Assembly: GCF_003732275.1 (NCBI RefSeq)
Contig: NZ_MOBM01000038.1
Span: forward strand, 1,082,679 to 1,146,678
Direction of reading: 5' to 3'
DNA: 64,000 bases
DNA from: Pseudomonas frederiksbergensis
GTDB taxonomy: Bacteria > Pseudomonadota > Gammaproteobacteria > Pseudomonadales > Pseudomonadaceae
The position numbers and the translations under genes are program-made. Below are positions 1 to 10,483 of this stretch, in pieces (within the stretch, counting starts at the first letter, position 1; each line of letters begins with the position of its first letter). The notes under the pieces were generated by a model. That model searched no databases and was not told the DNA's origin. It was given only the letters and a program-made list of their open reading frames with translations.

Positions 1-1
1 G

Positions 2-1771
2 TCGGCTTACGTCGGCATGGTTCCGGTGGAGATGCTCGGCGGCAATGCGTTCCCGCCCATCGGCCAGTTGAATTTCCTGCTGACGCTGGCGCCTTACGGT
101 TTCTATTGGTTCGGGCTGGCGGCGGAAAACCAAATGCCGAGCTGGCACGTGGAACCGGCACAAAGCCTGCCGGACTTCACCACCCTGGTGCTGAAGAAAC
201 GCATGGAAGAGCTGCTCGAAGCGCCATCCCGACGTACTCTGGAGCAGGGCATCCTGCCGAGCTGGTTGCAGAACCGCCGCTGGTACGCCGGCAAGGACGG
301 CATCATCGACAACGTCAACCTCGCTTACGGCGTGCGTTTTGGCGACCCGCAGCATCCAGTGCTGCTGGGTGAAATCGACGTCACCAGCGGCGGTCAGACC
401 AGCCGCTATCAATTGCCGTTCGGCTTTATTTCCGAGGAACAGGTTGGCGCGGCGTTGCCGCAGCAATTGGCGCTGGCCAGGGTCCGGCGCGGGCGTCAGG
501 TCGGCTTGATCACCGACGCCTTCAGCCTCGACAGCTTTGTTCATACCGTGTTGCAGAGCATGCAGGCCGGCATGGTGTTGCCGTCGGACGGCGGCGAGAT
601 CCGCTTCGAGCCTACCGACGAACTGGCCAGACTTGGCCTGACGGCCGAGTCGGAGGTGCGGTACCTGTCCGCCGAGCAATCCAACAGTTCGGTGGTGATC
701 GGCAGCAGCCTGGTGCTGAAACTGATCCGCAAGGTCGCGTCAGGCGTGCATCCGGAACTGGAAATGAGTGCGTACCTGACCCATGCCGGTTTCCAAAACA
801 TATCGCCACTGCTGGGGGCGGTGATTCGTCGCGATGCGGCGGGCGAAGACACGTTGTTGATGATCGCCCAAGGCTACTTGAGCAATCAGGGCGATGCGTG
901 GGAGTGGACCCAGAACAACCTCGAACGGGCACTTCGCGACGAACTCGCTGATGCCATGTCCGAGCAGGAGCAGCACTACAACGCCCTCGGCGAGCTGAAG
1001 GATTTTGCCGGCATGCTCGGCCAGCGTCTGGGGGAAATGCATCAGATGTTGGCCGCCCCGAGCGCCAATCCGGACTTTGCCCCACAGATCACCACCCAGA
1101 AAGATGCTTTGGCCTCGGCCAAGGATGTGGCGGCGCAACTGGAACATGCCCTGAAGTTACTCAAGCAGCATCAAACTGAACTGAACGCCGAGGATCAGGC
1201 ATTGGTCAGTCGTTTGCTGGACAACAAAAAATCCATCCTCAGCCATGTCCAGGAACTGGGTAAAAAGGCTGCTGGCGGTTTGCGTATCCGCGTCCATGGT
1301 GACTTGCACCTGGGGCAGGTGCTGGTGATCAAGGGCGATGCCTACCTGATCGATTTCGAGGGCGAGCCGGCGCGGCCGCTGCATGAGCGCCGAGGCAAGC
1401 ACAGCCCTTATAAAGATGTCAGCGGCGTGTTGCGCTCCTTCGATTACGCCGCGGCGATGACGATCAACGTGCATAACGTCGATAACACCGTCGCCGCCCA
1501 AGAGGCGCGTCAACGGGTTGCCGAGCGTTATCTGAAAGAGGCAAGGCAAGCATTTGTCGACGCTTATCGGCTGGCGGCAGCTAGTCTTGCTCATGCATGG
1601 CAAGATCCTGAAGGCGAAGACGCCGCGCTGGCGTTGTTCGGTCTGGAGAAGGCGGCTTATGAAGTGGCCTATGAGGCTGAAAATCGCCCCACCTGGCTGC
1701 CCGTGCCGTTGCACGGTCTGTACGGGTTATTGAGTGGGCTCAAACCCTTTTCCGATCTTGGTGGAGAGTAG
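2..1771 (+). CDS. treS: Trehalose synthase/maltokinase fusion (TreS-Mak), C-terminal part
   Basis: Open to the left edge, so only the last 589 residues are visible. The first roughly 60 residues are the end of a GH13 trehalose synthase domain, which interconverts maltose and trehalose. The rest is a maltokinase (Pep2-like) domain that phosphorylates maltose to maltose-1-phosphate, the GlgE substrate. Visible kinase signatures are the HGDLHLGQ catalytic loop near base 1300 and the following LIDFEGEP metal-binding segment near base 1350. Fusion of TreS and maltokinase is usual in Pseudomonas. The stop lies 2 bases before the glgB start, so the two genes are probably co-transcribed. In P. aeruginosa the corresponding order is glgE-treS-glgB, so glgE is expected just left of the window (inference). 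Confidence 0.93.
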   Translation, partial: SAYVGMVPVEMLGGNAFPPIGQLNFLLTLAPYGFYWFGLAAENQMPSWHVEPAQSLPDFTTLVLKKRMEELLEAPSRRTLEQGILPSWLQNRRWYAGKDGIIDNVNLAYGVRFGDPQHPVLLGEIDVTSGGQTSRYQLPFGFISEEQVGAALPQQLALARVRRGRQVGLITDAFSLDSFVHTVLQSMQAGMVLPSDGGEIRFEPTDELARLGLTAESEVRYLSAEQSNSSVVIGSSLVLKLIRKVASGVHPELEMSAYLTHAGFQNISPLLGAVIRRDAAGEDTLLMIAQGYLSNQGDAWEWTQNNLERALRDELADAMSEQEQHYNALGELKDFAGMLGQRLGEMHQMLAAPSANPDFAPQITTQKDALASAKDVAAQLEHALKLLKQHQTELNAEDQALVSRLLDNKKSILSHVQELGKKAAGGLRIRVHGDLHLGQVLVIKGDAYLIDFEGEPARPLHERRGKHSPYKDVSGVLRSFDYAAAMTINVHNVDNTVAAQEARQRVAERYLKEARQAFVDAYRLAAASLAHAWQDPEGEDAALALFGLEKAAYEVAYEAENRPTWLPVPLHGLYGLLSGLKPFSDLGGE

Positions 1772-1773
1772 TC

Positions 1774-4005
1774 ATGAGTATCTCGAACAAGGAACAGGGG
1801 CATGTGGGACAGGCGCTGCTACCCAGGACGCGGGATATCGATGCGTTGGTACGTGCCGAGCACCAAGACCCCTTTGCAATTCTCGGCCCGCACGGCGATG
1901 GCGCCGGCGGGCAATTCATTCGAGCTTATCTACCGGACGCCTTGAGCGTGCAGGTGGTGGACAAGGAATCCGGGGAAGAACTCGGCAGCCTTGAGACCAC
2001 CCAAACCCCGGGGCTGTTCGTCGGGCACTTCGAGCGGGCCCGACCCTATCAGTTGCGAACCCGTTGGGCCGGTGGCGAGCAACTCGCCGAGGACCCTTAC
2101 AGCTTTGGCCCATTACTCGGCGAGATGGACTTGTACCTGTTCGCCGAGGGCAATCACCGCGACCTGAGCAGTTGCCTCGGCGCACAGCTGAAGACGGTCG
2201 ATGGCGTCGACGGCGTGCGCTTTGCCGTGTGGGCGCCGAATGCCAGAAGGGTCTCGGTGGTCGGCGATTTCAACGTCTGGGATGGGCGCCGCCATCCGAT
2301 GCGCCTGCGCCACCCTGCCGGCGTCTGGGAATTGTTCATCCCGCGCCTGCAAGCGGGGGAGGCCTATAAATACGAAATCCTCGGCGCCCACGGCATTCTG
2401 CCGCTCAAGGCCGACCCGATGGCCCTTGCCACCGCTTTGCCACCGGACACTGCATCGAAAGTCGCCTCGCCGCTGAAAATCGACTGGCAGGACCATGCCT
2501 GGATGCAGTCGCGGGGCGAGCGTCAGCGAACGAGCGCACCGTTGTCGATCTACGAGTTGCACGCCGGCTCCTGGCAATGCGAGCTGGATGACCTGGGCGA
2601 GGTCGCCCGTCAGTACACCTGGCCCGAGTTGGCCGAGCGGCTGATTCCTTATGTGAAGGAACTGGGCTTCACCCACATCGAGCTGATGCCGATCATGGAG
2701 CATCCGTTCGGTGGGTCCTGGGGTTATCAACTGCTGTCGCAATTCGCCCCGAGTGCCCGTTACGGCACGCCGGATGATTTCGCCGCGTTCGTCAATGCCT
2801 GTCACCAGGCCGAGATCGGCGTGATCCTCGATTGGGTGCCGGCGCATTTCCCCACCGATACCCACGGCCTGGCGCAGTTCGACGGCACCGCGCTGTATGA
2901 GTACGGCAACCCGCAGGAAGGTTTTCACCAGGACTGGGACACGCTGATCTACAACCTGGGCCGCACCGAGGTGCATGGCTACATGCTGGCGTCGGCGCTG
3001 CACTGGCTCAAGCATTTCCACGTTGATGGCCTGCGCGTGGACGCAGTGGCGTCGATGCTGTATCGCGATTACTCGCGCAAGGCCGGCGAATGGGTGCCCA
3101 ACCGTCACGGCGGTCGGGAGAATCTGGAGGCCATTGATTTCGTCCGCCATCTCAACGATGTGGTGGCCCTGGAAACGCCGGGCGCACTGGTGATTGCCGA
3201 AGAATCCACGGCGTGGCCGGGTGTCAGCCAGAGCACGCAACAGGGTGGGCTGGGTTTTGCCTATAAGTGGAACATGGGCTGGATGCACGATTCACTGCAT
3301 TACATTCAGCAAGATCCGGTATACCGCGCCCATCACCACAACGAGCTGAGTTTCGGCCTGGTGTATGCCTGGTCCGAGCGCTTCATCCTGCCGATTTCTC
3401 ACGATGAAGTGGTGCATGGCAAGCATTCGCTGATCGACAAGATGCCCGGCGATCGCTGGCAGAAGTTTGCCAACCTGCGGGCTTATCTGAGTTTCATGTG
3501 GACGCATCCCGGCAAGAAACTGCTGTTCATGGGCTGCGAGTTCGGCCAGTGGCGAGAGTGGAATCACGATCAGCAACTGGACTGGTATTTGCTGCAATAC
3601 CCGGAACACCAAGGCGTGCGCAAGCTGGTCGGTGACCTGAATCGGTTGTATCGCGAAGAACCGGCGCTGCACGATCAGGACGATGCCCCGCAAGGCTTCC
3701 AGTGGTTGATTGGCGACGATGCGGTCAACAGCGTCTACGCGTGGCTGCGCTGGAGCAAGGACGGGCGGCCGGTGTTGGTGGTGGCCAACTTCACCCCCGT
3801 GCCGCGACAGGCCTACCGCGTCGGCGTGCCGTTTGCCGGGCGCTGGGTCGAGTTGATCAACAGCGATGCCGACACTTATGCCGGGTCCAATTACGGTAAC
3901 GGCGGCGGAGTGTTCACCGACGAAGAACCGAGCCATGGCCAGGCCCTCTCTGTGGAGTTGAACCTGCCGCCGTTGGCGGTGTTGATTTTGCGTCCGGAGG
4001 GTTGA
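1774..4005 (+). CDS. glgB: 1,4-alpha-glucan branching enzyme GlgB
   Basis: A 743-residue GH13 branching enzyme that cuts alpha-1,4-glucan chains and re-attaches them through alpha-1,6 bonds. It has an N-terminal CBM48-like region (FAVWAPNARRVSVVGDFN), a catalytic barrel and a C-terminal beta domain. The catalytic residues can be placed: nucleophile Asp423 in LRVDAVAS, acid/base Glu476 in IAEES, and Asp544 in ISHDEV. Length matches the family (about 730). It follows the treS-maltokinase gene after 2 bases. An inverted REP pair just downstream marks the likely end of the transcript. Confidence 0.97.
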   Translation: MSISNKEQGHVGQALLPRTRDIDALVRAEHQDPFAILGPHGDGAGGQFIRAYLPDALSVQVVDKESGEELGSLETTQTPGLFVGHFERARPYQLRTRWAGGEQLAEDPYSFGPLLGEMDLYLFAEGNHRDLSSCLGAQLKTVDGVDGVRFAVWAPNARRVSVVGDFNVWDGRRHPMRLRHPAGVWELFIPRLQAGEAYKYEILGAHGILPLKADPMALATALPPDTASKVASPLKIDWQDHAWMQSRGERQRTSAPLSIYELHAGSWQCELDDLGEVARQYTWPELAERLIPYVKELGFTHIELMPIMEHPFGGSWGYQLLSQFAPSARYGTPDDFAAFVNACHQAEIGVILDWVPAHFPTDTHGLAQFDGTALYEYGNPQEGFHQDWDTLIYNLGRTEVHGYMLASALHWLKHFHVDGLRVDAVASMLYRDYSRKAGEWVPNRHGGRENLEAIDFVRHLNDVVALETPGALVIAEESTAWPGVSQSTQQGGLGFAYKWNMGWMHDSLHYIQQDPVYRAHHHNELSFGLVYAWSERFILPISHDEVVHGKHSLIDKMPGDRWQKFANLRAYLSFMWTHPGKKLLFMGCEFGQWREWNHDQQLDWYLLQYPEHQGVRKLVGDLNRLYREEPALHDQDDAPQGFQWLIGDDAVNSVYAWLRWSKDGRPVLVVANFTPVPRQAYRVGVPFAGRWVELINSDADTYAGSNYGNGGGVFTDEEPSHGQALSVELNLPPLAVLILRPEG

Positions 4006-4025
4006 TCTAAAATCGCGTCGCTTCA

Positions 4026-4100
4026 TTCGCGAGCAAGCCCGCTCCCACATTGGATTGTCGTCGTACACAAAACCAATGTGGGAGCGGGCTTGCTCGCGAA
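4026..4100. repeat. Inverted pair of REP elements (type A)
   Basis: Two near-perfect arms of about 28 bases, at 4026-4053 and 4073-4100, are reverse complements of each other around a 19-base spacer. The core GTGGGAGCGGGCTTGCTCGC recurs through the window. It lies between the converging glgB and the barrel-protein gene and could act as a shared transcription or mRNA end. Confidence 0.9.
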
Positions 4101-4138
4101 GGGGCCAGACCGAACAAAGCGCTTCTTGAGTCATGCAC

Positions 4139-5206
4139 TCACCAACGCATCCGCACCCCAAGGCTGCCAATCAACCCGTTCAAATCATTGTCATCCACAT
4201 CGCTGCTGTAATCGGCACTGACATACAGGCTGACCAAAGGCGTCACTCTGGCCACCAGCCCCAGACCCACGTCCACTGTCGATGAATTGCGGCTGCTGCT
4301 GATTTTGTCGACCTGATCCAGGCTTACGGTATTGCCGGTGTACACCGTGTGCCATACGTTGGTCCGCACATAGGGTTCGACCGGCAGGCCGTTAATATCG
4401 TAACTGCCTTTCAAGCGTGCCCCGACCCGACCGCTCCAGGACGTCATGTCGCTGGATGAGGCATTTCCAGAGCCGGCATAGGGCGTATCCAGGGTAACGC
4501 GTTGATTGATCAACTGCGCCTGGGGTTCGACCACCCAGTTATTACCCAGACCAATCGGGAAACCACCTTCCACCGAGAACGTCACCGCGCTGCCTTCGGT
4601 GGCTTGTCGCGCGCCCTGGTCATTGCGACTGTAGCCGTTGACCCGGCCACCGCTGGCCGTCAAGTCTACGTGCCAGCCTTGCGGACCGGTCAGGCTCCAG
4701 TAGGCGCCGAGACTTTGGCCTTGAAGGCTGAGCGTGTCATGGCCGGGGTCGGCGAGCGCGCGACTGGTCAGCAGGCCGTTGTCATTGCCCTGGAATTGGG
4801 CGGTGCCGCCGATCAGTCCGACCCGTTGAGTATGGCCGCTGTTGCTTTGTACGGTCAGCAGAGCCGGGCCTTTGAATTCGCTGGCGCCGGGGATAGAAGA
4901 ACCCTGGGCCAGAGAGTCGGTTTGGGCCTGCCGTGAGGTCTTTCCGTAGACGTGGTCCCAGGCTGAAGGCGAGGCATCTTCAACCGTCAGGCGTGAGCTT
5001 TGTAAGTCTGGATTGAAGCGTAAGCGGCCGGGATACGTGGCGGAGGCGGTTGGCAAGGTAAGGGTCGGCAATGCCTGGTTGTACCAGAGGGGTGTTTCGT
5101 CCTCGGCAGGCGAGGCCTGCACCTCCATGGATGAGCACAGCAGGAATGAACTGGTGACAGTGCAAAAAGTGATTTTGATCTCTTGTGGGGTGAACGAAGT
5201 TTTCAT
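4139..5206 (-). CDS. Autotransporter-type outer-membrane beta-barrel protein without a large passenger
   Basis: 355 residues. The N-terminus has a hydrophobic stretch ending in a plausible signal cleavage site (SSMEVQA, about residue 32). Residues 33-110 are a short low-complexity region. The rest, about 240 residues, alternates polar and hydrophobic strands and ends in GVRMRW, an aromatic C-terminal residue as expected for a BAM-inserted barrel. The features VGLIGGTAQF, SGGRVNGYS and EPYVRTNVWH are typical of the autotransporter beta-domain family. Canonical autotransporters carry a large exported passenger; this one has almost none. It sits alone between glgB and the EEP gene. The cargo, if any, is unknown. 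Confidence 0.72.
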   Translation of the reverse strand: MKTSFTPQEIKITFCTVTSSFLLCSSMEVQASPAEDETPLWYNQALPTLTLPTASATYPGRLRFNPDLQSSRLTVEDASPSAWDHVYGKTSRQAQTDSLAQGSSIPGASEFKGPALLTVQSNSGHTQRVGLIGGTAQFQGNDNGLLTSRALADPGHDTLSLQGQSLGAYWSLTGPQGWHVDLTASGGRVNGYSRNDQGARQATEGSAVTFSVEGGFPIGLGNNWVVEPQAQLINQRVTLDTPYAGSGNASSSDMTSWSGRVGARLKGSYDINGLPVEPYVRTNVWHTVYTGNTVSLDQVDKISSSRNSSTVDVGLGLVARVTPLVSLYVSADYSSDVDDNDLNGLIGSLGVRMRW

Positions 5207-5594
5207 GGGGGTCTACCTTGCAATCGCATGCGTCTCTCGCTTTGGCGTCTCTCCTACCCCGAATGAGGGGCGACCGAATGGATTGAGGCAAGGTCAGACC
5301 GCCCGTTTTTACAGGAGTCTGGAGGCTTGCCCCTGATGGATTTCCGGGGGTAGTAAGCAGTAGCTAAGAAGACTGCTGACGCTGCGTCAAGAAAGTGGCC
5401 GATAAGCGGTATGGCTATTTTAGACGTTGTAAGTGACTGATTTTTGGCGTGTATATAAGTTGTTGTTTGTGCAAAAAATCATCCCGAAAGATGCGGTCCA
5501 GACGCGCTGGGTAGGGGGCTATCGGTTGTTTGACGAACGATCAAGCGCAGGATAAACAAATGGCGTCGGTGCGCCATTGCTGTCATTTTTTCTG
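5207..5594. other. Intergenic region upstream of the barrel gene
   Basis: 388 bases between the start of the barrel-protein gene and the end of the EEP gene. It is more AT-rich than its flanks around 5400-5480 and probably holds the barrel gene promoter. I see no convincing open reading frame, RNA gene or REP element here. Confidence 0.5.
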
Positions 5595-6440
5595 TCAGAG
5601 TTGGCAGTCTGTGGCGACTGTTGTTTGACGGTATTGCAGGTGCACCTCCACCGCCAGCGGCAAATGGTCCGACAGATGCGTCCAGGGTTTATGGCCGAGT
5701 ATTCGAGGCTCATGACTGCTGGCATTACGCAGGTAGATCCGGTCCAGGCGCAGCAGGGGAAAACGCGCCGGGTAAGTTTTCGCCGGTCGGCCATGATGGC
5801 GTTCGAAGGCTTCATGCAGGTAGTCGCGCCGGGCGAGGGCGGCGTTGCCTTGCAACTGCCAGTCGTTGAAGTCGCCGGCAATAATCACCGGGGCATCATC
5901 GGGCAACGATTCGAGCAACAGGCAGAGCAACTGCAGCTGGAGTTGTCGATGGCTTTCCAACAGGCTCAGATGCACGCAAATGGCATGCACTTCGGCATGC
6001 CCCGGCACATCCAGAACACAGTGCAACAACCCGCGCCGCTCGGGACCGGTGATCGAGACGTCGAGGTTGCGAAATTCACGGATCGGGTATTTCGACAGCA
6101 GGGCATTGCCGTGATGGCCGTCGGGATAGACCGCGTTACGGCCGTAAGCGAAATCGCTCCACATGCTGTCGGCCAGGAACTCGTATTGCGAAGTCTGTGG
6201 CCACTCGTTGTAACGGGAAGAATGCCGGTCGTGCTCACCGACCACTTCCTGCAGAAACACCAGGTCCGCCGATGTGCTGCGCACCGCTTCACGCAGTTCC
6301 GGGAGGATGAAACGCCGGTTGAGGGCGGTGAAGCCTTTGTGGGTGTTGACCGTCAGTACTCTCAGTCGATGAATCGCCGGAGGTGTGTTCGGTGGCGTTG
6401 ATTCGACGGCCTGTCGTTCGGCATCGCTGGACACGTTCAC
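5595..6440 (-). CDS. Endonuclease/exonuclease/phosphatase (EEP) family protein
   Basis: 281 residues, read from a GTG start preceded by a strong AGAGGAG ribosome site. EEP-fold motifs occur in order: VLTVNTHKG at the N-terminus, VFLQEV (metal-binding Glu), the IIAGDFNDW catalytic block, LDRIYL, and a terminal SDHLPLAVEV with the conserved Asp-His. The family cleaves phosphodiester bonds in nucleic acids or lipids, or phosphate esters; the substrate cannot be told from sequence. No signal peptide is evident. A gene of this family lies in the equivalent trehalose/glycogen island of P. aeruginosa (recalled gene order), so its position is probably ancestral. Confidence 0.85.
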   Translation of the reverse strand: MNVSSDAERQAVESTPPNTPPAIHRLRVLTVNTHKGFTALNRRFILPELREAVRSTSADLVFLQEVVGEHDRHSSRYNEWPQTSQYEFLADSMWSDFAYGRNAVYPDGHHGNALLSKYPIREFRNLDVSITGPERRGLLHCVLDVPGHAEVHAICVHLSLLESHRQLQLQLLCLLLESLPDDAPVIIAGDFNDWQLQGNAALARRDYLHEAFERHHGRPAKTYPARFPLLRLDRIYLRNASSHEPRILGHKPWTHLSDHLPLAVEVHLQYRQTTVATDCQL

Positions 6441-6550
6441 TCCTCTGAATCAAGGCTGCTGTTTCCATGCGACTGATGCACGGGCCAGCAGTTCAGTTTG
6501 AGCGACACCGCCCCATGTGGGAGCGGGTTACTGTGGTGAGGGGGCTTGCC

Positions 6551-6645
6551 TGTGGCGAGGGAGCTTGCTCCCGTTCGGCTGCGAAGCAGTCGCAAAGCTT
6601 TTGGGGCCGCTTCGCGCCCCAGCGGGAGCAAGCTCCCTCGCCACA
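6551..6645. repeat. Inverted pair of REP elements (type B)
   Basis: Arms TGTGGCGAGGGAGCTTGCTC (from 6551) and its reverse complement (to 6645) flank a second nested palindrome containing GCTGCGAAGCAG and GGGGCCGCTTCGC. It lies between the EEP and PIG-L genes. Confidence 0.85.
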
Positions 6646-6679
6646 AAAGCTCCTTTACCAACGACAGTCCTCGAAAAAC

Positions 6680-7438
6680 TTAGACAAACACAATTTCATA
6701 CGGCAATCGCATGCGCTCCAGAATCACCGGGGGCAGCAACGGGGCGATGCCGATCGCCGGCTCGCCGTCGAGTTGGCTGGCGTAAGCGTAAGTGGCGTGG
6801 CTTTTGCGCGCAACGGTCCAGGTGTCGAGGCGTACCTTGCGCGCGCGATGCCAGGGGATCAGCCCATGATCGCGCATCGGCCAGTGCCAGGCCCAGACCG
6901 GTATTTCGTTGAGCGTCGCGTCGACCAGGGCCGCAGCCTTGACGCTGGCCCGGCCGACGGCACCGTGGTCGCCATGGTCGTCTTCGCGCCAGGTGCTGAA
7001 CACCACATCACCGGGGCGTAGATAACGGGCGATGAATTGGGTCAATTCGGACTCCCGCTCGGCAAGAGCGTTGTCAGTGAAGCCGCCGCGAATCCACTTC
7101 AGGCTGTGCATCGGCAACCCGAGTCGGCGCAAGGCTTCGACGCTTTCCTGGGGCCGGAACACGCTCAGGCGTTTTTCCGACCACTGCCGCGATCCCGGAT
7201 GGCTGGCGCTACCGTCGGTGATCGAGATCAATTGCAGGGGATGACCAAGGGAGCACAGCAACTGCAGCAGACCACCGCAGGTCACCACTTCATCGCCGGG
7301 ATGCGGCGCGATGACTACCGCGCGAGCGCCGGCCGGGACCAGTGTTTCGGTGTTGATGACAGGGATGTTGTCCAGTTGCGGGGCGCTGTTCCAGATCTGC
7401 GCGGGCAAACTGTTTTCGCTGATGGAAACTGATTTCAT
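6680..7438 (-). CDS. PIG-L family deacetylase-like protein
   Basis: 252 residues with the fold signature of PIG-L/LmbE N-acetylglucosaminyl deacetylases. The N-terminal metal motif reads APHPGDEVVTCGG, and DDHGDHGAVG supplies the later histidine. The usual motif is HPDDE. Here the first Asp, the general base in characterised members such as MshB, is Gly (GGC codon), while the metal-ligand His and second Asp remain. Catalysis may be altered or lost. The gene lies upstream of the EEP gene on the same strand, 239 bases away with a REP pair between. The substrate is unknown. Confidence 0.78.
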   Translation of the reverse strand: MKSVSISENSLPAQIWNSAPQLDNIPVINTETLVPAGARAVVIAPHPGDEVVTCGGLLQLLCSLGHPLQLISITDGSASHPGSRQWSEKRLSVFRPQESVEALRRLGLPMHSLKWIRGGFTDNALAERESELTQFIARYLRPGDVVFSTWREDDHGDHGAVGRASVKAAALVDATLNEIPVWAWHWPMRDHGLIPWHRARKVRLDTWTVARKSHATYAYASQLDGEPAIGIAPLLPPVILERMRLPYEIVFV

Positions 7439-7669
7439 AGGCGCTACTTCCTTGTTCTGTCGTGCCCTCAGTCATGCGTATTACTTGCAGGACGCAAGCC
7501 TGGCAGACCCGTGAAGGCGGGGGTAAATAGCAATTGCAGCGCTCCGGACCCTGGATTGCCGCGGGCAGAGTATTGCTCATGGAATGCTATTCGTCGCCTC
7601 AGCCTTTGGTCTGATAGGTTTTTTTGATCCGGGCTGTGTCGAATGTTGCAAATAGTCAGCAAAAAAAAC

Positions 7670-7759
7670 TGTGGGAGCGAGCCTGCTCGCGATAGCGGTC
7701 TGTCAGTCACATTAATGCTGGATGTGCCATCGCAATCGCGAGCAGGCTCGCTCCCACAT
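7670..7759. repeat. Inverted pair of REP elements (type A)
   Basis: TGTGGGAGCGAGCCTGCTCG and its reverse complement, separated by about 45 bases. It occupies much of the 336-base gap 7439-7774 between glgX and the PIG-L gene; nothing else is recognisable in that gap. Confidence 0.9.
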
Positions 7760-7774
7760 GGACTGCTTCCTTTT

Positions 7775-9934
<2,160 letters not shown>

Positions 9935-9980
9935 AGATGCTCCTGCATTGGGGGGCGGTACTGGGCTAATGCCGGTCAGC

Positions 9981-10084
9981 TGTGGCGAGGGAGCTTGCTC
10001 CCGTTGGGCCGCGAAGCGGCCCCCCTATCCCCAGAAAGAGGGGGACCGCTTCGCAGTCCAACGGGAGCAAGCTCCCTCGCCACA
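9981..10084. repeat. Inverted pair of REP elements (type B) with inner palindrome
   Basis: Outer arms TGTGGCGAGGGAGCTTGCTC and its complement enclose an inner hairpin (GGGCCGCGAAGCGGCCCCC with GGGGGACCGCTTCGC). It sits between glgX and the DUF2934 gene. Confidence 0.87.
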
Positions 10085-10111
10085 AATCAAGCGGGGCAAG
10101 GCGATAAAGCG

Positions 10112-10462
10112 TCAGGTCGTTGGCGGTTTACGCGCGGCGCGAGGCTTTTTCTCCGTGGATTTTTCTCCCGGCGGGATCACTGTCGAAGCGGCGGCGGGTT
10201 TGGCCTTGGGCTTGGTTTTGGCTTTGAGTGCGGGTTCGATGTCCTTGGCATTGACCAGCTTGCCGTCGGGCTTGCCGACCGCAGATTTGGTGCCGACACG
10301 TTTGCTGCCGGTCGCTTTCGATGACTTGCCGGGAGCCAGTGCTTCGGCTTCGGCGAGTTTGCAGGCCATCTCCCAATGGCGTGCTTCCTGGCCCACGGGT
10401 TTCCCTTCGGACTCCCAGATCTGATAGGCAAATTCGCGGATGCGTTTATCGTCGGTACTCAT
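10112..10462 (-). CDS. DUF2934 domain protein
   Basis: 116 residues. The first roughly 40 match the short DUF2934 helix pattern (RIREFAYQIWESEGKPVGQE followed by HWEMA). The rest is a Lys/Ala/Pro-rich disordered tail ending in KKPRAARKPPTT. A basic tail of this kind suggests nucleic-acid or polyanion contact, but the function is unknown. It starts 21 bases after treY with an AGGAG ribosome site, so it is probably the last gene of the treZ-malQ-treY transcript. A hypothetical gene occupies the same place in P. aeruginosa. Confidence 0.82.
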   Translation of the reverse strand: MSTDDKRIREFAYQIWESEGKPVGQEARHWEMACKLAEAEALAPGKSSKATGSKRVGTKSAVGKPDGKLVNAKDIEPALKAKTKPKAKPAAASTVIPPGEKSTEKKPRAARKPPTT

Positions 10463-10483
10463 CGCAATGCTCCTGAACTGAAC

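Noticed and set aside
2113..3288. 391-codon open frame antisense to glgB
   Set aside because: Shadow of a high-GC gene: glgB on the other strand has full family motifs, while this frame has none.
4026..4100. CRISPR-like repeat/spacer appearance of the palindromes
   Set aside because: Only paired inverted arms with variable distances, not regularly spaced direct repeats; they are REP elements.
3292..4170. 292-codon open frame antisense to the glgB end
   Set aside because: Overlaps glgB and a REP pair and has no recognisable protein features.
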